Below are positions 30,603 to 41,341 of a stretch of DNA of 64,000 nucleotides, piece after piece. The position numbers were made by a program, and so were the translations under genes. The DNA is from Plasmodiophora brassicae (taxonomy: Eukaryota; Endomyxa; Phytomyxea; Plasmodiophorida; Plasmodiophoridae): the NCBI GenBank assembly GCA_039704465.1, contig JASFAU010000010.1:1200363-1264362 (forward strand), written 5' to 3'. Numbering within the stretch: position 1 is the stretch's first letter; each line of letters starts with the position of its first letter. The notes beneath the pieces are model-generated. The model was given only the letters and a program-made list of their open reading frames with translations. It had not been told where the DNA came from and searched no databases.

Positions 30603-32511
30603 GTCGGGTACTGGAGCAGCGCAGGCAACCCGCTGGAATTCTACCTGTGCTCGTCACCGGGTCGCTGCCCTGGCGGCTTGCAGCCTGGCACCTGCCCAGC
30701 CGGGTACGACGACGTGCTGTGCGCCGACTGTCAATCGGGCTGGTACACCAGCGGCCCCATCTGCAAGGAATGTCGCAGCTCGATCTGGCAGGTCACCCTG
30801 ACGGCCGCCTTCTTCCTGCTGATCGCCGTACCGTGCCTGATCATCTTCATTGTGAGTCCATACGCCTGCCCCAGACGTCCCAGGACCGTTCGTCGATGGG
30901 CCTGACCAATCTACAATATGCACGCAGACGATCGATATGACGAAGAACAGGCAGAACGAGCATTCGTCGGTGAGCTGGACGGTGGCCGTCCGCCAGGCCG
31001 TCGAATTCTGCCAGCTCCTGTCGGTGGTGGGCGGACAGGTCATCCGCGACGTGACGTTCGCCGTCCCCAAGTATATTACGGCGGTCGGCAGCGTGTCGAC
31101 GGTGTTCTCGTTGTCGCCCGGTCAGTTCGAGGTCGAGTGCCTGCTGAAAACGTCGTGGACCCTCTCGTACACTGTCCGGACCACTGTGCTGAACACGTTC
31201 GCTGCGCTGGTCATCACCGCCACCGTCCTCAAACAGTACTCGCCCAGGTTCTTGCCACTGCCACACGCCAACAAACTGCTGTCGGGGTCGTTGCGATTGC
31301 TCGACATCCTCTACATCTACGTACGTGTGTGTTTTCACAGCCAACCCTAGATTGACGATATGCTGCTTACAGTACTTGTCAACGTTGCTGGAGTTGTTCA
31401 AGTGCTATGAGCAACCAACCAGCCCCGGGTTGTACACGTCCGAGTACGATGCCAGGATCCGCTGCTACGCTCCCGGCCAATGGATGGCTCTGCTTCCAAC
31501 GGCCATTGTTGGCCTCTTCCTGGCCACGATCGGTACGAGTACGGATGCGCCAGTGTCCACGCTTGGTCCTGACATGTACGTGCGTGCCTTGTACAGCGTA
31601 TCCGCTCATGGTGGGCGCCATTATGTGGAGCGCCCCGTCGCAAACGTCCAACGACGATTTCTTCGAGGTCGGCCACGTTTGCACCGACCACACGAACTAT
31701 ACGTAATTGGCGACTGATCGTTGGTCGCTGTTCAACCTGCAGATCTTCGCCCACTACTTCCGCCCGTATCACAACAAGGTCCCACGACCTGCCTCCAACG
31801 ACATGTGAAGGAGCTAACGCTTCGTGTTCCGTTTCGTAGATGTGGTTCTGGTACTGTCCGACATTGTTGCGCAAGCTGTTAGTATCGTTCCTGCTGTCCT
31901 CCATTGGGTCGGACGACTCGTCGACAACGGCCATTGGCGCGATGATTGTCTGCGCCCACCTGGCCGGCTCCGACCTGTGCCGGCCGTACTTCCACAACGT
32001 CAACAACCGCCTGGAAATGGTACTCGGCACGTCGCTGCTGTCTGTCCTTATCCTTTTGCTGGCCATGGAGTCGGTCCCGGCGAACCACCAGGCCAGCGTC
32101 AACCTGATTACGGTGCTGATCCTGATCCTCCTGATCGGGTCGCTCTGTATCGCCCTGTGGACGATCCTGACCGAGTTGGCCCGAACACTGGACGCGAACA
32201 AGCACCCGATACTGTGCACGGCCCTACGATGGTGCACGATGCGGCAGCACGTGACGCAACCGATGCTCGTCAATGCCGTCGTGGACCAGGCCGCGCGAGC
32301 TCACGACACGCACCTCCTGTCTGAACCGCACGTTCGTCAGTGGATCGAGCTGGCCAGCGATGATGAAATCGTAGCCCTGAAAGACGCCATTGAATCACTA
32401 TCAATCGCGTCCGGTGCCGACCCTGGGGCGACGGGCGAACCAGGTCCCACCCCGAAACCGCCATTATTGCCTGGCAATCGTATCCACAGACCGTCCTACG
32501 TGCGGTTCTAA
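28975..32511 (+). CDS. Receptor-like chimera: ProX/OpuAC-type ectodomain, Cys-rich repeats, multi-TM region
   Basis: Start at 28975 (or 28969) gives a signal peptide (MAADALVLAPLIASLVSQIA). The ectodomain resembles glycine-betaine/choline ABC substrate-binding proteins (DQGAYYGIGPQLILQVILGD; WEGIYISNWLHDLYPNLSDW). After an intron (29817-29881) come Cys-rich repeats of GCC2/GCC3 or ephrin-receptor-like type (CAECRPGHFSANGSACVPCP; CACTEGYYEAQEGHCQACPG), crossing an intron at 30520-30602. Several TM helices follow (WQVTLTAAFFLLIAVPCLII; MALLPTAIVGLFLATIG; SLLSVLILLLAMES; LITVLILILLIGSLCIALW) and a charged cytoplasmic tail. Further introns at about 30854-30934, 31321-31371, 31535-31600 and 31700-31840 are approximate. 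Similar nutrient-binding/Cys-rich/TM chimeras are known from zoosporic fungi. The ligand may be a quaternary amine (inference). Confidence 0.75.
30572..30599 (+). repeat. (TG)14 microsatellite ending at a 3' splice site
   Basis: An uninterrupted TG run lies in the intron of the ProX-like chimera, directly before the acceptor CAG at 30600-30602. It takes the position where a pyrimidine tract would normally be. Confidence 0.9.
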
Positions 32512-32649
32512 TACACGCAAACCAATAGTTCGATCATGCCTGCTGAAACGTGCGACTATCCGCTGCAGATTGGGTGCAGCAGACACGTACCCCAACCCCT
32601 CTACTGGACAGGGGCACTTGGGGGACTTGATACTTAACAGCAACATCCG

Positions 32650-32935
32650 AAATGCATTGAACCAACACCTGCTGGACGCCTGCCGTCGCGTTCGGTACGT
32701 CTGGGTGAACGCCCTCCGCCTCCAGAACCGGTACGAGTCGTCGTCGTCTGATGATGCACAAGCGTCCAGACCCTCTAACACGCTGGGAGAGTCGCCTGCC
32801 GTCGTCTGTCCAGCATGAGCATGCCTAGGCGGGGCAGGACCAAGGCGCCTGCCTGCCCTGCAGGTCGTCCAGCAGAGCGGGGGCGCCTAGCGCGCGTTGC
32901 CGCCTGTCGACATGCAAACGCCTGCCTGCCGTAGG
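32650..32935 (+). repeat. Dispersed duplication, copy 1
   Basis: Shares long stretches with 35020-35480 in the same orientation, including ACGAGTCGTCGT, CAGACCCTCTAACACGCTGG and the block GCCTGCCTGCCCTGCA...GTCGTCC. The second copy contains an extra insert of about 150 bp. Neither copy keeps a convincing reading frame, so this is probably a decayed transposon-derived repeat. Confidence 0.65.
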
Positions 32936-33001
32936 CCGGGGAGAAGCTGACAGACCCATGGTCCCCTGACCCCTGAGTGACCTTACGCACACGGCACACC
33001 C

Positions 33002-33064
33002 CGCGGCACGGCAAAAACAAGGCGCGCACCACGCGGCACGGCAGAAACAAGGTGCGCACCACCC
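33002..33064 (+). repeat. Two-copy tandem repeat, about 32 bp
   Basis: CGCGGCACGGCA(A/G)AAACAAGG plus GCGCACCAC occurs twice in a row with two or three differences. No function is apparent. Confidence 0.7.
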
Positions 33065-33214
33065 TCCGCAACATCACTGGACCTGGCGCGATAGACTTGA
33101 ACAGGGATCGATGGAGGACGACGATGCAGATGAAGGGCCATTTGCTACGTCGCCGGTAGGAGAGTCCATTGTGCGGGTGGAGCAGTCGTTAAGGGACGCG
33201 AACATGCTACTAAC

Positions 33215-34706
33215 CAGTGTATAGACTGGGTTGGGTGATCGGGGCCGCCTGCAAACAACCATGGGAACGAGGTGTACACCTGTCAGCACGGTCTACTCCC
33301 GGGGACTTTTTCATGGCTGTCAAGCGGATATCAGAGAACGGCGCGCAGAATGAGCTGGATGGTCGGCCTTGTTTAACATTGGCATGGGACACGTGAATGC
33401 ACCAAAGGCAACAAGGACTCGGATTGCCACAGGTGCCTCGTTGGGTTGGCATCGTACACGTACAGGGGTGTGACGCAACCATGCACGAAGAGTAGGCCAG
33501 GTAGCGCTCGGTGGAGAAAAGTGCCTCAGTGATGCACGTGCCGTGCCGAGGTTACGAAGCCGACCATCCAGTTGATCTCGCCGTTCTCATATATCCGCTT
33601 TACAGGCATGTCGATAGGTTCAGGCTGGCGCCCGGCCATGCGGTTTCGCTGTTCGCGTTCACATCGTGGGACAAGGCCAGGCGAAGATGGATCGCGCCTT
33701 CTGGAGTGCAATGGAACGTGGATCGCCTGTCCTGGCGGGCATACGCGTTCGGCGAAGTGTCACCGTCGACCATTTAGGCGTACGTGACCCAGCTCCGCCA
33801 CGACGACTGATTGCATTGAACCGAAGGCGGTGCGGACGATATTGCCCTAGAAATAACGGGCGGACGCGGACGAAACTTTCACGCGGGCAAGCTGCGGCGA
33901 TTCCTGATGAGCGCTGAGCACAGGTTTGGCAACTTCGCCATTGAAGGGAAGCCGAAACGATTCGCAGCCCTTGACGCTGCAGTGACACATATTGCTGTGT
34001 CACTGGCTACAACCCGTGTCATATCGGGGACGCCCGCGTGAAAGTTTCGTCCGCGTCCGCCCGTTATTTCTAGGGCATCGTCCGCACCGCCTTCGGTTCA
34101 ATGCAATCAGTCGTCGTGGCGGAGCTGGGTCACGTACGCCCAAATGGTCGACGGTGACACTTCGCCGAACGCGTGTGTCCGCCAGGACAGGCGATCCACG
34201 TTCCATTGCACTCCAGAAGGCGCGATCCATCTTCGCCTGGCCTTGTCCCACGATGTGAACGCGAACAGCGAAACCGCATGGCCGGGCGCCAGCCTGAACC
34301 TATCGACATGCCTGTAAAGCGGATATATGAGAACGGCGGGATCAACTGGATGGTCGGCTTCGTAACTTCGGCATGGCACGTGCATCACTGAGGCACTTTT
34401 CTCCACCGAGCGCTACCTGGCCTACTCTTCGTGCATGGTTGCGTCACACCCCTGTACATGTACGTAGATGCCAACCCAACGAGGCACCTGTGGCAATCCG
34501 AGTCCTTGTTGCCTTTGGTGCATTCACGTGTGCCATGCCAATGTTAAACAAGGCCGACCATCCAGCTCATTCTGCGCGCCGTTCTCTGATATCCGCTTGA
34601 CAGCCATGAAAAAGTCCCCGGGAGCTAGACCGTGCTGACAGGTGTACACCTCGTTCCCATGGTTGTTTGCAGGCGGTTCCGATCGCCCAACTCAGTCTAT
34701 ACACTG
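33215..34706. repeat. 1.5-kb palindrome (arms of about 674 bp, 143-bp loop)
   Basis: Arms 33215-33888 and 34032-34706 are near-perfect reverse complements: CAGTGTATAGACTG at the left outer end pairs with CAGTCTATACACTG at the right, and AAACTTTCACGCGGGC at the left inner end pairs with GCCCGCGTGAAAGTTT. Each arm, read toward the loop, has the same frame of 88-100 codons starting MEKSASVMHVPCR. The two translations differ at only a few residues, so the arms are either recent or corrected against each other. The loop holds a second small palindrome, CAGTGACACA (33980-33989) with TGTGTCACTG (33996-34005). The encoded peptide (HVDRFRLAPGHAVSLFAFTS) is unrecognised. Confidence 0.9.
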
Positions 34707-35019
34707 ATTAAGCATGCGCCGTCATTCGACGCCTCGTGCACGAAGTCACGATGTGCATACCGGATGGAGGGCAGTATACGCCGTAAAGGTGGACGCTGCG
34801 CAAACGTGAAGCAGGCGACGACCCCGTGGGGGACGCCGTCGGCGCGACCGACGACGCTACCGATCGCCAACGGCGCCCACAGCTGCATCGTCGTACACGG
34901 CCGCCCGACATGCCGTTGTATTCGTCATCGCACGTCGCAAATCATCGACGTCCTGACGCGGCTGCCTACCCTGCCTGCACCCTCGCCGACGTCGCCGGGG
35001 ATAAGCAGCACGGCACAAC

Positions 35020-35480
35020 GGACCCACGTCGACCACAACGCGTCCTGCTGGACCCCTGCCAACGTGGCCGACCCGTCTGGGTGCACGTCCTGCACCTTCA
35101 GCACAGGTACGAGTCGTCGTGTGATGCACGGGCGCGCAGACCCTCTAACACGCTGGACAGGACACGCCTGCCGTCTTCTGTCCAGCCTGAGCACCTGCAG
35201 GGCAGTAGTCCTCGTGCCTAGGCGGGGCTGGTCCAGCGTCGCGCCTACCTGCTCCTCAGCTGAGGCGGCGCCCTGGCCGTCCGCCGATCCCTGTAATCGG
35301 TCGCGCGCACCCCCGCCCTGCACCATGCGTCGATGGCGGGCCGACCAACCACGTCGCCGACCTCCCCGTCTGACTGGTGAGCGGCGCCTGCCTGCCCTGC
35401 AAGTCGTCCGGCAGAGCGGGGGCGCCCAGCGCCCGTTGCCGCCCGTCGACATGCGAACGCCTGCCTGCCGCACGACCCGC
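35020..35480 (+). repeat. Dispersed duplication, copy 2
   Basis: Partner of 32650-32935, same orientation, with an insert in the middle. It lies in a stretch with several long GC-driven frames on both strands, none with a recognisable domain. Confidence 0.65.
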
Positions 35481-35839
35481 CGCCATCCCGGCCGACGTAT
35501 CGCCACAACCAGAACCGTTCAATACAAGCAGCATGGGTCGACACGCCCGTACGCCGACCCTGCAGGTCGTCCTGGCGTCAGACGGCATCGTTCGCTGAAA
35601 TGGGGCGGCGCTCGACAGCGCCGACGTCGTCCCCGCGTGCGTGTCGACCATGGCAGATCAGGCCAGACGAGCGATGGCCTGTTTGCGCTGGCACATGTGC
35701 CACCGTTCTTCTCGTGTCGCGAAGATGTGGCGCAACTTGGGCAGAGGTTTGCTGATTTCACTACCTACTCGTTTGGCGTGGCAGGTGAACCATGGATGGC
35801 GTCGCCTGGCGTCGCGTTGCCCAGCGCAAACGAAACTGG

Positions 35840-35917
35840 CAAGCGTCCAGAGCTTTGTGGCACGAAGACACGCCCTGTGGTCAGTTTGCTACAGCGTACA
35901 GCGGGATGGGTGTAATG
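35840..35917 (+). repeat. Short dispersed repeat, matched inverted at 39785-39905
   Basis: Shares AGCTTTGTGGCACGA, GACACGCC and GTGGTCAGTT with the reverse complement of 39785-39905. The encoded peptides agree (SVQSFVARRHALWSV against SVRSFVARRHATMWSV). The other copy lies at the 3' end of the reverse-transcriptase remnant, so this is probably a fragment of the same element. Confidence 0.65.
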
Positions 35918-35945
35918 ATTAACCGGCATGACGTTGCAGAAACCC

Positions 35946-37310
35946 CCGCCGGCTGCGCCGATGACATTGAGCAAGGACATTGCTAACAAGCGCAGCATGC
36001 CGCGTGCACCGGTCGGTGATCATTGTACCCGTCTCGCCTGCTTTACTGACCGTCCATTCGCTGTAGGCACTGGACAAGAGGACGAGTAAAGTCGCTTCTG
36101 GACTTGCGAACCGTCCTTTCAAGGCACCCAAACTGGTTCGAAATTTGCGCTTCTTTCATCGGTTCGCGGTTGACGTCTTGGACGGGCCGGCTCGCATGTT
36201 GGCCAGGTGTACGAAGATGACGTCTAACACGCGCGCGCGTTGACCGCAGACACACGAACGTACACCTGGCGAACATGCGAGCCGGCCCGTCCAAGACGTC
36301 AACCGCGAACCGGTGAAAGAAGCGCAAAGTCGCTTCACAGGCGTGGTATACTGCGTAATTGTCATAGTCGGCGCTGACATCGACATTTAGGAGCGCGGTC
36401 GCTCGGTCGTTACTGCCAGCGGGTAACAACGATGCGGCAGGCGTCTGCCGTTCGATTTGCTACGCGATTGCACCGATGCAGATCTTCCGTGCATTGCCCG
36501 GCTGGGAACGTGTCTCCGGCCCCGCGCCCTGGATTGGCCTGTACAATAAGGTGATGAACCCTCGTCTGGGTGTGCAATTGGCGTCCGACATCCTGGTGGA
36601 CCTCATCAAGGCCATCAGCAACGCTGACCTGGCGACGAGGTCGTTTGATCCCGGGCAACAGCACGATGTCGAACGATCTTGTCGCCCGGTCAGCGTCGCT
36701 CACGACCCTGATGAGCTCAACCAGTATGTTGGACGCCACTTGCAGAACCAGACGTGGGCTCATGACCTGATTGTACAGGTCAACCCAGGGCGCGTGCCCG
36801 GAGACACGTTCCCAGCCGGGCCAAGCACGCGCGATCTGGATCGATGCGATGGCGTAGCAAATGGAACGGCAAACGCCTGCCGCATCATTGTTCGATATGC
36901 CCGCTCGCTGGCAGTAACGACCCAGCATCACGCTCCTAAATGTCCAGTTCAGCGTCGACGATGCCAATTGCACAATGCCCCGCACCTGTGCAGGACGCTG
37001 CGCTTCTTCGATCGGTTCGCGGTCGACGTCTTGTGCGGGTCGGCTCGCACGTTCGCCAGGAGTACGTTCGTGTGTCTGCGGTCAACGCGCGCGTGTTAGA
37101 TGTCATCTTCGCCTCAGTACCGGCGCTGTCTGTTTTCGCACCAGTTTGGGCGCCTTGAAAGAGCGGTTCGCTGGTCCAGCAACAACTTCTTGCGCCTACA
37201 GCGGGCGGACGGTCAGTAACGCAGGCGAGACGGGTACAAGGAACGCCAACCGGTGCAGGCCGGCATGCTGCGCTTGTTAGCAGGGTCCTTGCTCAGAGTC
37301 ATCGCCGGCG
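35946..37310. repeat. Nested palindrome with similar ORFs on both strands
   Basis: The outer arms run from GCCGGCTGCGCCGATGAC (about 35946) and to TCATCGCCGGCG (about 37310). The left arm contains its own palindrome: 36150-36230 against 36262-36330, around CCGGCTCGCATGTTGGCCAG / CTGGCGAACATGCGAGCCGG. The central part (about 36400-36985) is an inverted repeat around about 36690, so a minus-strand frame (36985-36410) and a plus-strand frame (36476-37099) encode the same protein block: PGWERVSG.APW..LYN.VM and DLATRSFD/DRATRSFD. At least two rounds of inverted duplication are needed to build it. The encoded product is unrecognised. Confidence 0.8.
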
Positions 37311-37341
37311 GAGGCCTCTGGAACGTCACGCCGGTGTAGGC

Positions 37342-38100
37342 CTACACCCAGCTCGTCGGTCGCCGACACAGGTCAGCACGCCGGTGGGGCCAGCGCCCGC
37401 GCGCGATACACAACGACCAGCCCATTTTTCCCGCCGTGCGACACCAAGTCGACCGGGCGACGGCCGACGGGCGACAGCCTCCGGGTCTGCGGGGCGCTTT
37501 TTGACATCGGCGTGGACCTGCGCCGCCGACAGCGCCTTGTACCCCTTCGACAGCTCGACGACTGCATCGACTGCCGCGTACGGGACCAGCAGCTGGTCCG
37601 TTGTGCGGGGGTCGCTCAGGAATACGTACGAGCCCCAGTCGATCCTGGCGCGGACGCCCACCCCGCGTCCCTCGTATCGCGGGAAACGATGGCGCCGCGT
37701 TCGATATCGAGCATTGCGCCGCCGGCCAAGACGACGACGTCGCTGACAACTGCGAGGATGGGACGGGGCAGATCGGACCCAGCGTACCCGAACTGATCAG
37801 CGTACCTGATCCAAGGTCGTGATCCGCCACGAGGTCGAGTATTGTCCGGACAAGGCGACGTGCCTTGTGAAAGCACTCATCATGCTGGACATGGTTGGCA
37901 CTCGTGCTGGACATCGTTGCCGGATGCGTCGCAGTGGCGAGTGCAGATTTCGCCATCGTGGATGCCGCCACAGCGCTGGCCAGGTCGATGGTGGTGCCAG
38001 GGCGATGACGCGGCAACATCCTCAGGGCTCCTGCAGCGCCGGACGAATCCTGACGAGCCCTAACGCGCCGCACCACTTTATCGTCTCTCTGCCTTACCAC
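37342..38100 (-). CDS. Unrecognised gene or gene remnant
   Basis: Two minus-strand frames look protein-like but need joining: one carries QFGYAGSDLPRPILAVVSDV and GGAMLDIERGAIVSRDTR (about 37790-37650), the next ARIDWGSYVFLSDPRTTDQL and LVPYAAVDAVVELSKGYKAL (about 37655-37510). They overlap near 37650, so either an unplaced short intron or a frameshift is present. No family recognised; no TM segment or signal peptide. Confidence 0.3.
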   Translation of the reverse strand: MVRQRDDKVVRRVRARQDSSGAAGALRMLPRHRPGTTIDLASAVAASTMAKSALATATHPATMSSTSANHVQHDECFHKARRLVRTILDLVADHDLGSGTLISSGTLGPICPVPSSQLSATSSSWPAAQCSISNAAPSFPAIRGTRGGRPRQDRLGLVRIPERPPHNGPAAGPVRGSRCSRRAVEGVQGAVGGAGPRRCQKAPRRPGGCRPSAVARSTWCRTAGKMGWSLCIARGRWPHRRADLCRRPTSWV

Positions 38101-38178
38101 AATCCCGAATCATTACAGCCGCACGCGAGTCAATCGTGGTTTATACGCAGAAGAAGGTCCAGTTCATTCATTGTGCCA

Positions 38179-38919
38179 TCAACGACGTCCGATATTGTTG
38201 CAACGTCGTCCGATGAACGCGGCGATGTCGTCGACGCGCTCGCGTACGTACACGTTGACATCGAGGCTGCATAACGGTAGACCGGGACCGCGACGGGTGC
38301 GATCTACGATGAGCTCCAGTATGAGTACGAACGTCATGCCGGTTGGAGAGCCGCGTGCGTGCATTAGCTGGCAAAAGCCGTCCAATGATGGCAACATGAA
38401 ACGCAGGGAGATAACCGTCTGCGACAGCATCTCCATCTGACCGTGTAGGCGCTGACGCCATTCATGATGAAAACTGGGGAGAGCAACAACGGCGTGCCGT
38501 GCACAATGAACAACAGAAGTCGCAACCGTATGCAGGACCGTCCAGCCATCACGGGTGTTGTTCTGTGCAATAACCTCACTTAGAATGCCCAGGCGTTGCG
38601 CTTGCTCCATGACATTCTCCACAGCAGTAAGGTCCGTCATGGCGGCCCAGTGGATCGCCGGCAATCCAGCGCGCCCTTCGAGAAGGAATGTCTGAAGGGC
38701 ATTGTCGCCGTCACGAGCGCTGATCTGGTTCAGCATTGGCCCGAGCGGCTGGGCGCCGATCCTGGCCGACAGGAGATCCGCATGATGAGGGTCCACAACG
38801 CGGGAACGTGCTCTCAGATGTCCGATGATCACGTATTTCGAGGCAGGCAACGCCATGAACGTGGCTTTGGCTGGAAGGCTATCCGCGCAGGCCATCGTCG
38901 CGATTTCGTATGCGGACAT
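38179..38919 (-). CDS. Ankyrin-like orphan protein
   Basis: Single-exon ORF of 246 aa. Two segments look like degenerate ankyrin repeats: GLPAIHWAAMTDLTAVENVM (about residues 83-102) and NTRDGWTVLHTVATSVV (about 120-136), with the TPLH-like pattern seen as AIHWAA and TVLHTVA. The rest is mostly helical. No signal peptide. It sits between decayed repeats, so it may be a remnant of a longer ankyrin protein. Ankyrin repeats mediate protein binding; the partner is unknown. Confidence 0.45.
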   Translation of the reverse strand: MSAYEIATMACADSLPAKATFMALPASKYVIIGHLRARSRVVDPHHADLLSARIGAQPLGPMLNQISARDGDNALQTFLLEGRAGLPAIHWAAMTDLTAVENVMEQAQRLGILSEVIAQNNTRDGWTVLHTVATSVVHCARHAVVALPSFHHEWRQRLHGQMEMLSQTVISLRFMLPSLDGFCQLMHARGSPTGMTFVLILELIVDRTRRGPGLPLCSLDVNVYVRERVDDIAAFIGRRCNNIGRR

Positions 38920-39399
38920 GGTCCCATTTGCGACCGACGTCGTTCAGTACAAGCAGACGAGGTCGCACGTACACCGATCTGCAGGCCGTCCTGGGGTCAG
39001 CTGGCGCCGAACGGCAGCGCTGTCTGCAATCGGTGCAGGGTGCGGCGCTCGAAGGCGCCGACTTCAGTGTGCCGGCCTGGGGAGACGGCGCGACGTAGAA
39101 CTTCAACAACGAATACAAATGAAAGCCTATTGCGGATGAGTTCCACATTTCTACGACATGACCAGGCAAATGAACTCACCGATGTGGCAAGGTTTATTCC
39201 AGTCGCAGTACTGCGATATATCGGTAGAACAGCAGTCGGTAGACACGCTGGCTGAGCAAGCCGACGACGTGCACGTCGGAATACCGCTTAAGGTGTCTTG
39301 TGTCGCAGAAGGCCCAGCCCCACGCGCCCGCTTCAACCTAATGAGAGAGCACATTACGACAACTGTCAGGAGGAGCACCTCCCGAATGGCCGTGCAATT

Positions 39400-39800
39400 C
39401 CGGTCGGGATGTGGAGCACCGCTTCATCACGGTGCGCCAGATGAAAGAGACGGTCGAGCAGGGACAGGTGATGCTGATGCGGCAAGATCCGATGGAAATC
39501 GTCCAGCAGCCCGGTCCCGATGGTCAGTCAGTATGGCGCGCCGCAAGACAGCGGTGGTAGGTGCATGGCCGACAACGATGGTGAGTGGATACCTTGGCAT
39601 AGCTGATTTCTCCTTTGAGCAGGATGTGGTCCTTCAGGCGGTCGTCCAAGTCGGGCCACCGCTGTCTCGCGGCGCGCCATACTGCCCACGTGCCCATCGG
39701 AACCGGGCTGCTGGACGATTTCCATCGGATCTTGCCGCACCAGCATCTGCTGCCCTTGCTCGACCTTGACCTTTCTCTGGCGAACCGTCGTGACACCCAA
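39400..39800. repeat. Small inverted repeat of a coding fragment
   Basis: About 39430-39560 and 39655-39790 are imperfect reverse complements (CGATGGAAATCGTCCAGCAG against CTGCTGGACGATTTCCATCG). Each arm reads toward the loop as GQVMLMRQDPMEIVQQPG on the plus strand or GQQMLVRQDPMEIVQQPG on the minus strand. The right arm lies just downstream of the reverse-transcriptase remnant on its coding strand, so the peptide may be part of that element. Confidence 0.7.
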
Positions 39801-39829
39801 CTCGCTGTACGGGTATAGCAACTGACCAC

Positions 39830-41130
39830 ATGGTGGCGTGTCGTCGTGCCACAAAGCTTCGGACGCTTCGCACCGTGATGGCTTCGTTTGTTCTGTGGCA
39901 CACATCCATCGTCAGGATACGTGTCTGCAAACAGTGTCCAACAACGTTAACCTGGCTGTCGCGCGAGGTCGCGATGCCGATCATGGCCGACTCCGCCCCG
40001 GCCATGCGGTCGCGCAGCTGCTGGGCGTGCTGTACGCGCCCGTGCTTCATGACGGCGCCCAGCAGGCGGTTCGTCTTGTCCAGGTCGTCGTCCCCGGAGA
40101 TGACGCGCCCAGCGATGACGATGTCCCTCGTCTTCGGGCTGTCCGCAGGTCGCGACACGAACGACTCGGCCGCGTTCCACTGTATCTCGTGGCGTTCGGC
40201 GTACGCCTGACAGTGGCCCGCCATCTCCTGGGCCGTCTCCTCGTCGATGGCGTGCAGCGTCGTGTCGTCCGCGTACAGCTGGCAGGGCATGGGCATGTCG
40301 TCGATCAGCACGTTGCACAGATCGGGGCGAGCCGATCGCGCCCTGGAACAGCCCGACTTGGGCCGGGATGCGACGCGATCGCTCGCCGTCCATGCTGATA
40401 ATGAAGTAGCAGTTGTCGAACAGGGCCTGAATGACGGCGATACTCGCGGGCGGCACTCCACGTCCGACCAGCATGTCATACACAAGGCGACGGCGCGCGG
40501 TGCCATAGGCCTTGTGCATGTCGAGCAGGATCTGGGTCAGCGGGCGTTCGCGTGGTCACAGTACGACGTCAGCTCGTCGGCGCACCAAATGGCCTCTGGC
40601 ACGTCGATGCCGCGACGGAAGCCGAATTGCAGCGGGTGCATGTCCAGGTACCCGGCGCCGTGCATGTACGCGAACAGGGCACGACTCGAACGTCTTGCGT
40701 AGGTGCGCCTGCAATGTGACCCCCCTCCAGTGTGTCGCCATGGCCGGGGATCAGTGTTGGCCTTGTGGTGCGGGATGACGAATGCTGAGCGCCATGTTGA
40801 AGGGATCATCTCGACCGTGTACAGGCGCTCGGCCAATGACGGATACCCAGGGTGCCGCCGCATCCCCATCCGCCTTGAGTAGATCCATCGGCAGATTGTC
40901 CGGGCCGATCCCCTTCACCCAATCGTGCTTGGCGATGACAGCCGCCACCTTGGATTCCGCGAGCATGGCCCGCTCGTCATCGGACAGGTCGCATGGTCGC
41001 CGGACCGGTCTATAGCGCGGGCCATCGCGGGCGCCCGGCTGGCGGAACACGTCGTCCCAGTGGTCGGCGAACTCGTCGATCGACGGGCGGGCAGACGGCT
41101 TCAGGGCGGCAGCCTGCGAGAAACGATGGG
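39830..41130 (-). pseudogene. Non-LTR retrotransposon reverse transcriptase, frameshifted remnant
   Basis: Minus-strand blocks in the order of a LINE-type reverse transcriptase: KGIGPDNLPMDLLKA (about 40915), LQFGFRRGIDVPEAIWCADEL (about 40630-40570), DMHKAYGTARRRLVYDMLV (about 40520), FIISMDGERSRRIPAQVGLFQGA (about 40410-40350), and the catalytic YADD box in CQLYADDTTLH (codons about 40275-40264), followed by thumb-like sequence to about 39900. The blocks fall in at least three frames, so the copy is dead unless the frameshifts are assembly errors. No endonuclease domain or poly-A tail was recognised. Confidence 0.8.
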
Positions 41131-41341
41131 CCTTGGCACGGGCGCAGGAAGAACCTCAGGGGCGCCCGCTGCAGAGCGCTCCAGTTGGGCCGCAGCGACG
41201 ACGCGCGCCCTCGGTTGGACTTCGACCCCGGGCAGACGGCGACCTCCTCGAGGGTGCCACGCAGTCAGTACACATTCGATTTACGCACTCCGTGGCTGCA
41301 CCCCAAATTTCGTCCTTTATTGTAACGCACCGCTCGAGCTG

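Noticed and set aside
34632..35915. 427-codon plus-strand frame in the repeat zone
   Set aside because: It runs across the palindrome edge and the dispersed repeats with no recognisable domain, and competing frames of similar length lie on the opposite strand. Treated as chance.
37342..37880. Hydratase or decarboxylase-type enzyme suggested by GSGTLISSGTLGP and DWGSYVF
   Set aside because: The resemblance is too short and the frames do not join cleanly; I left the function open.
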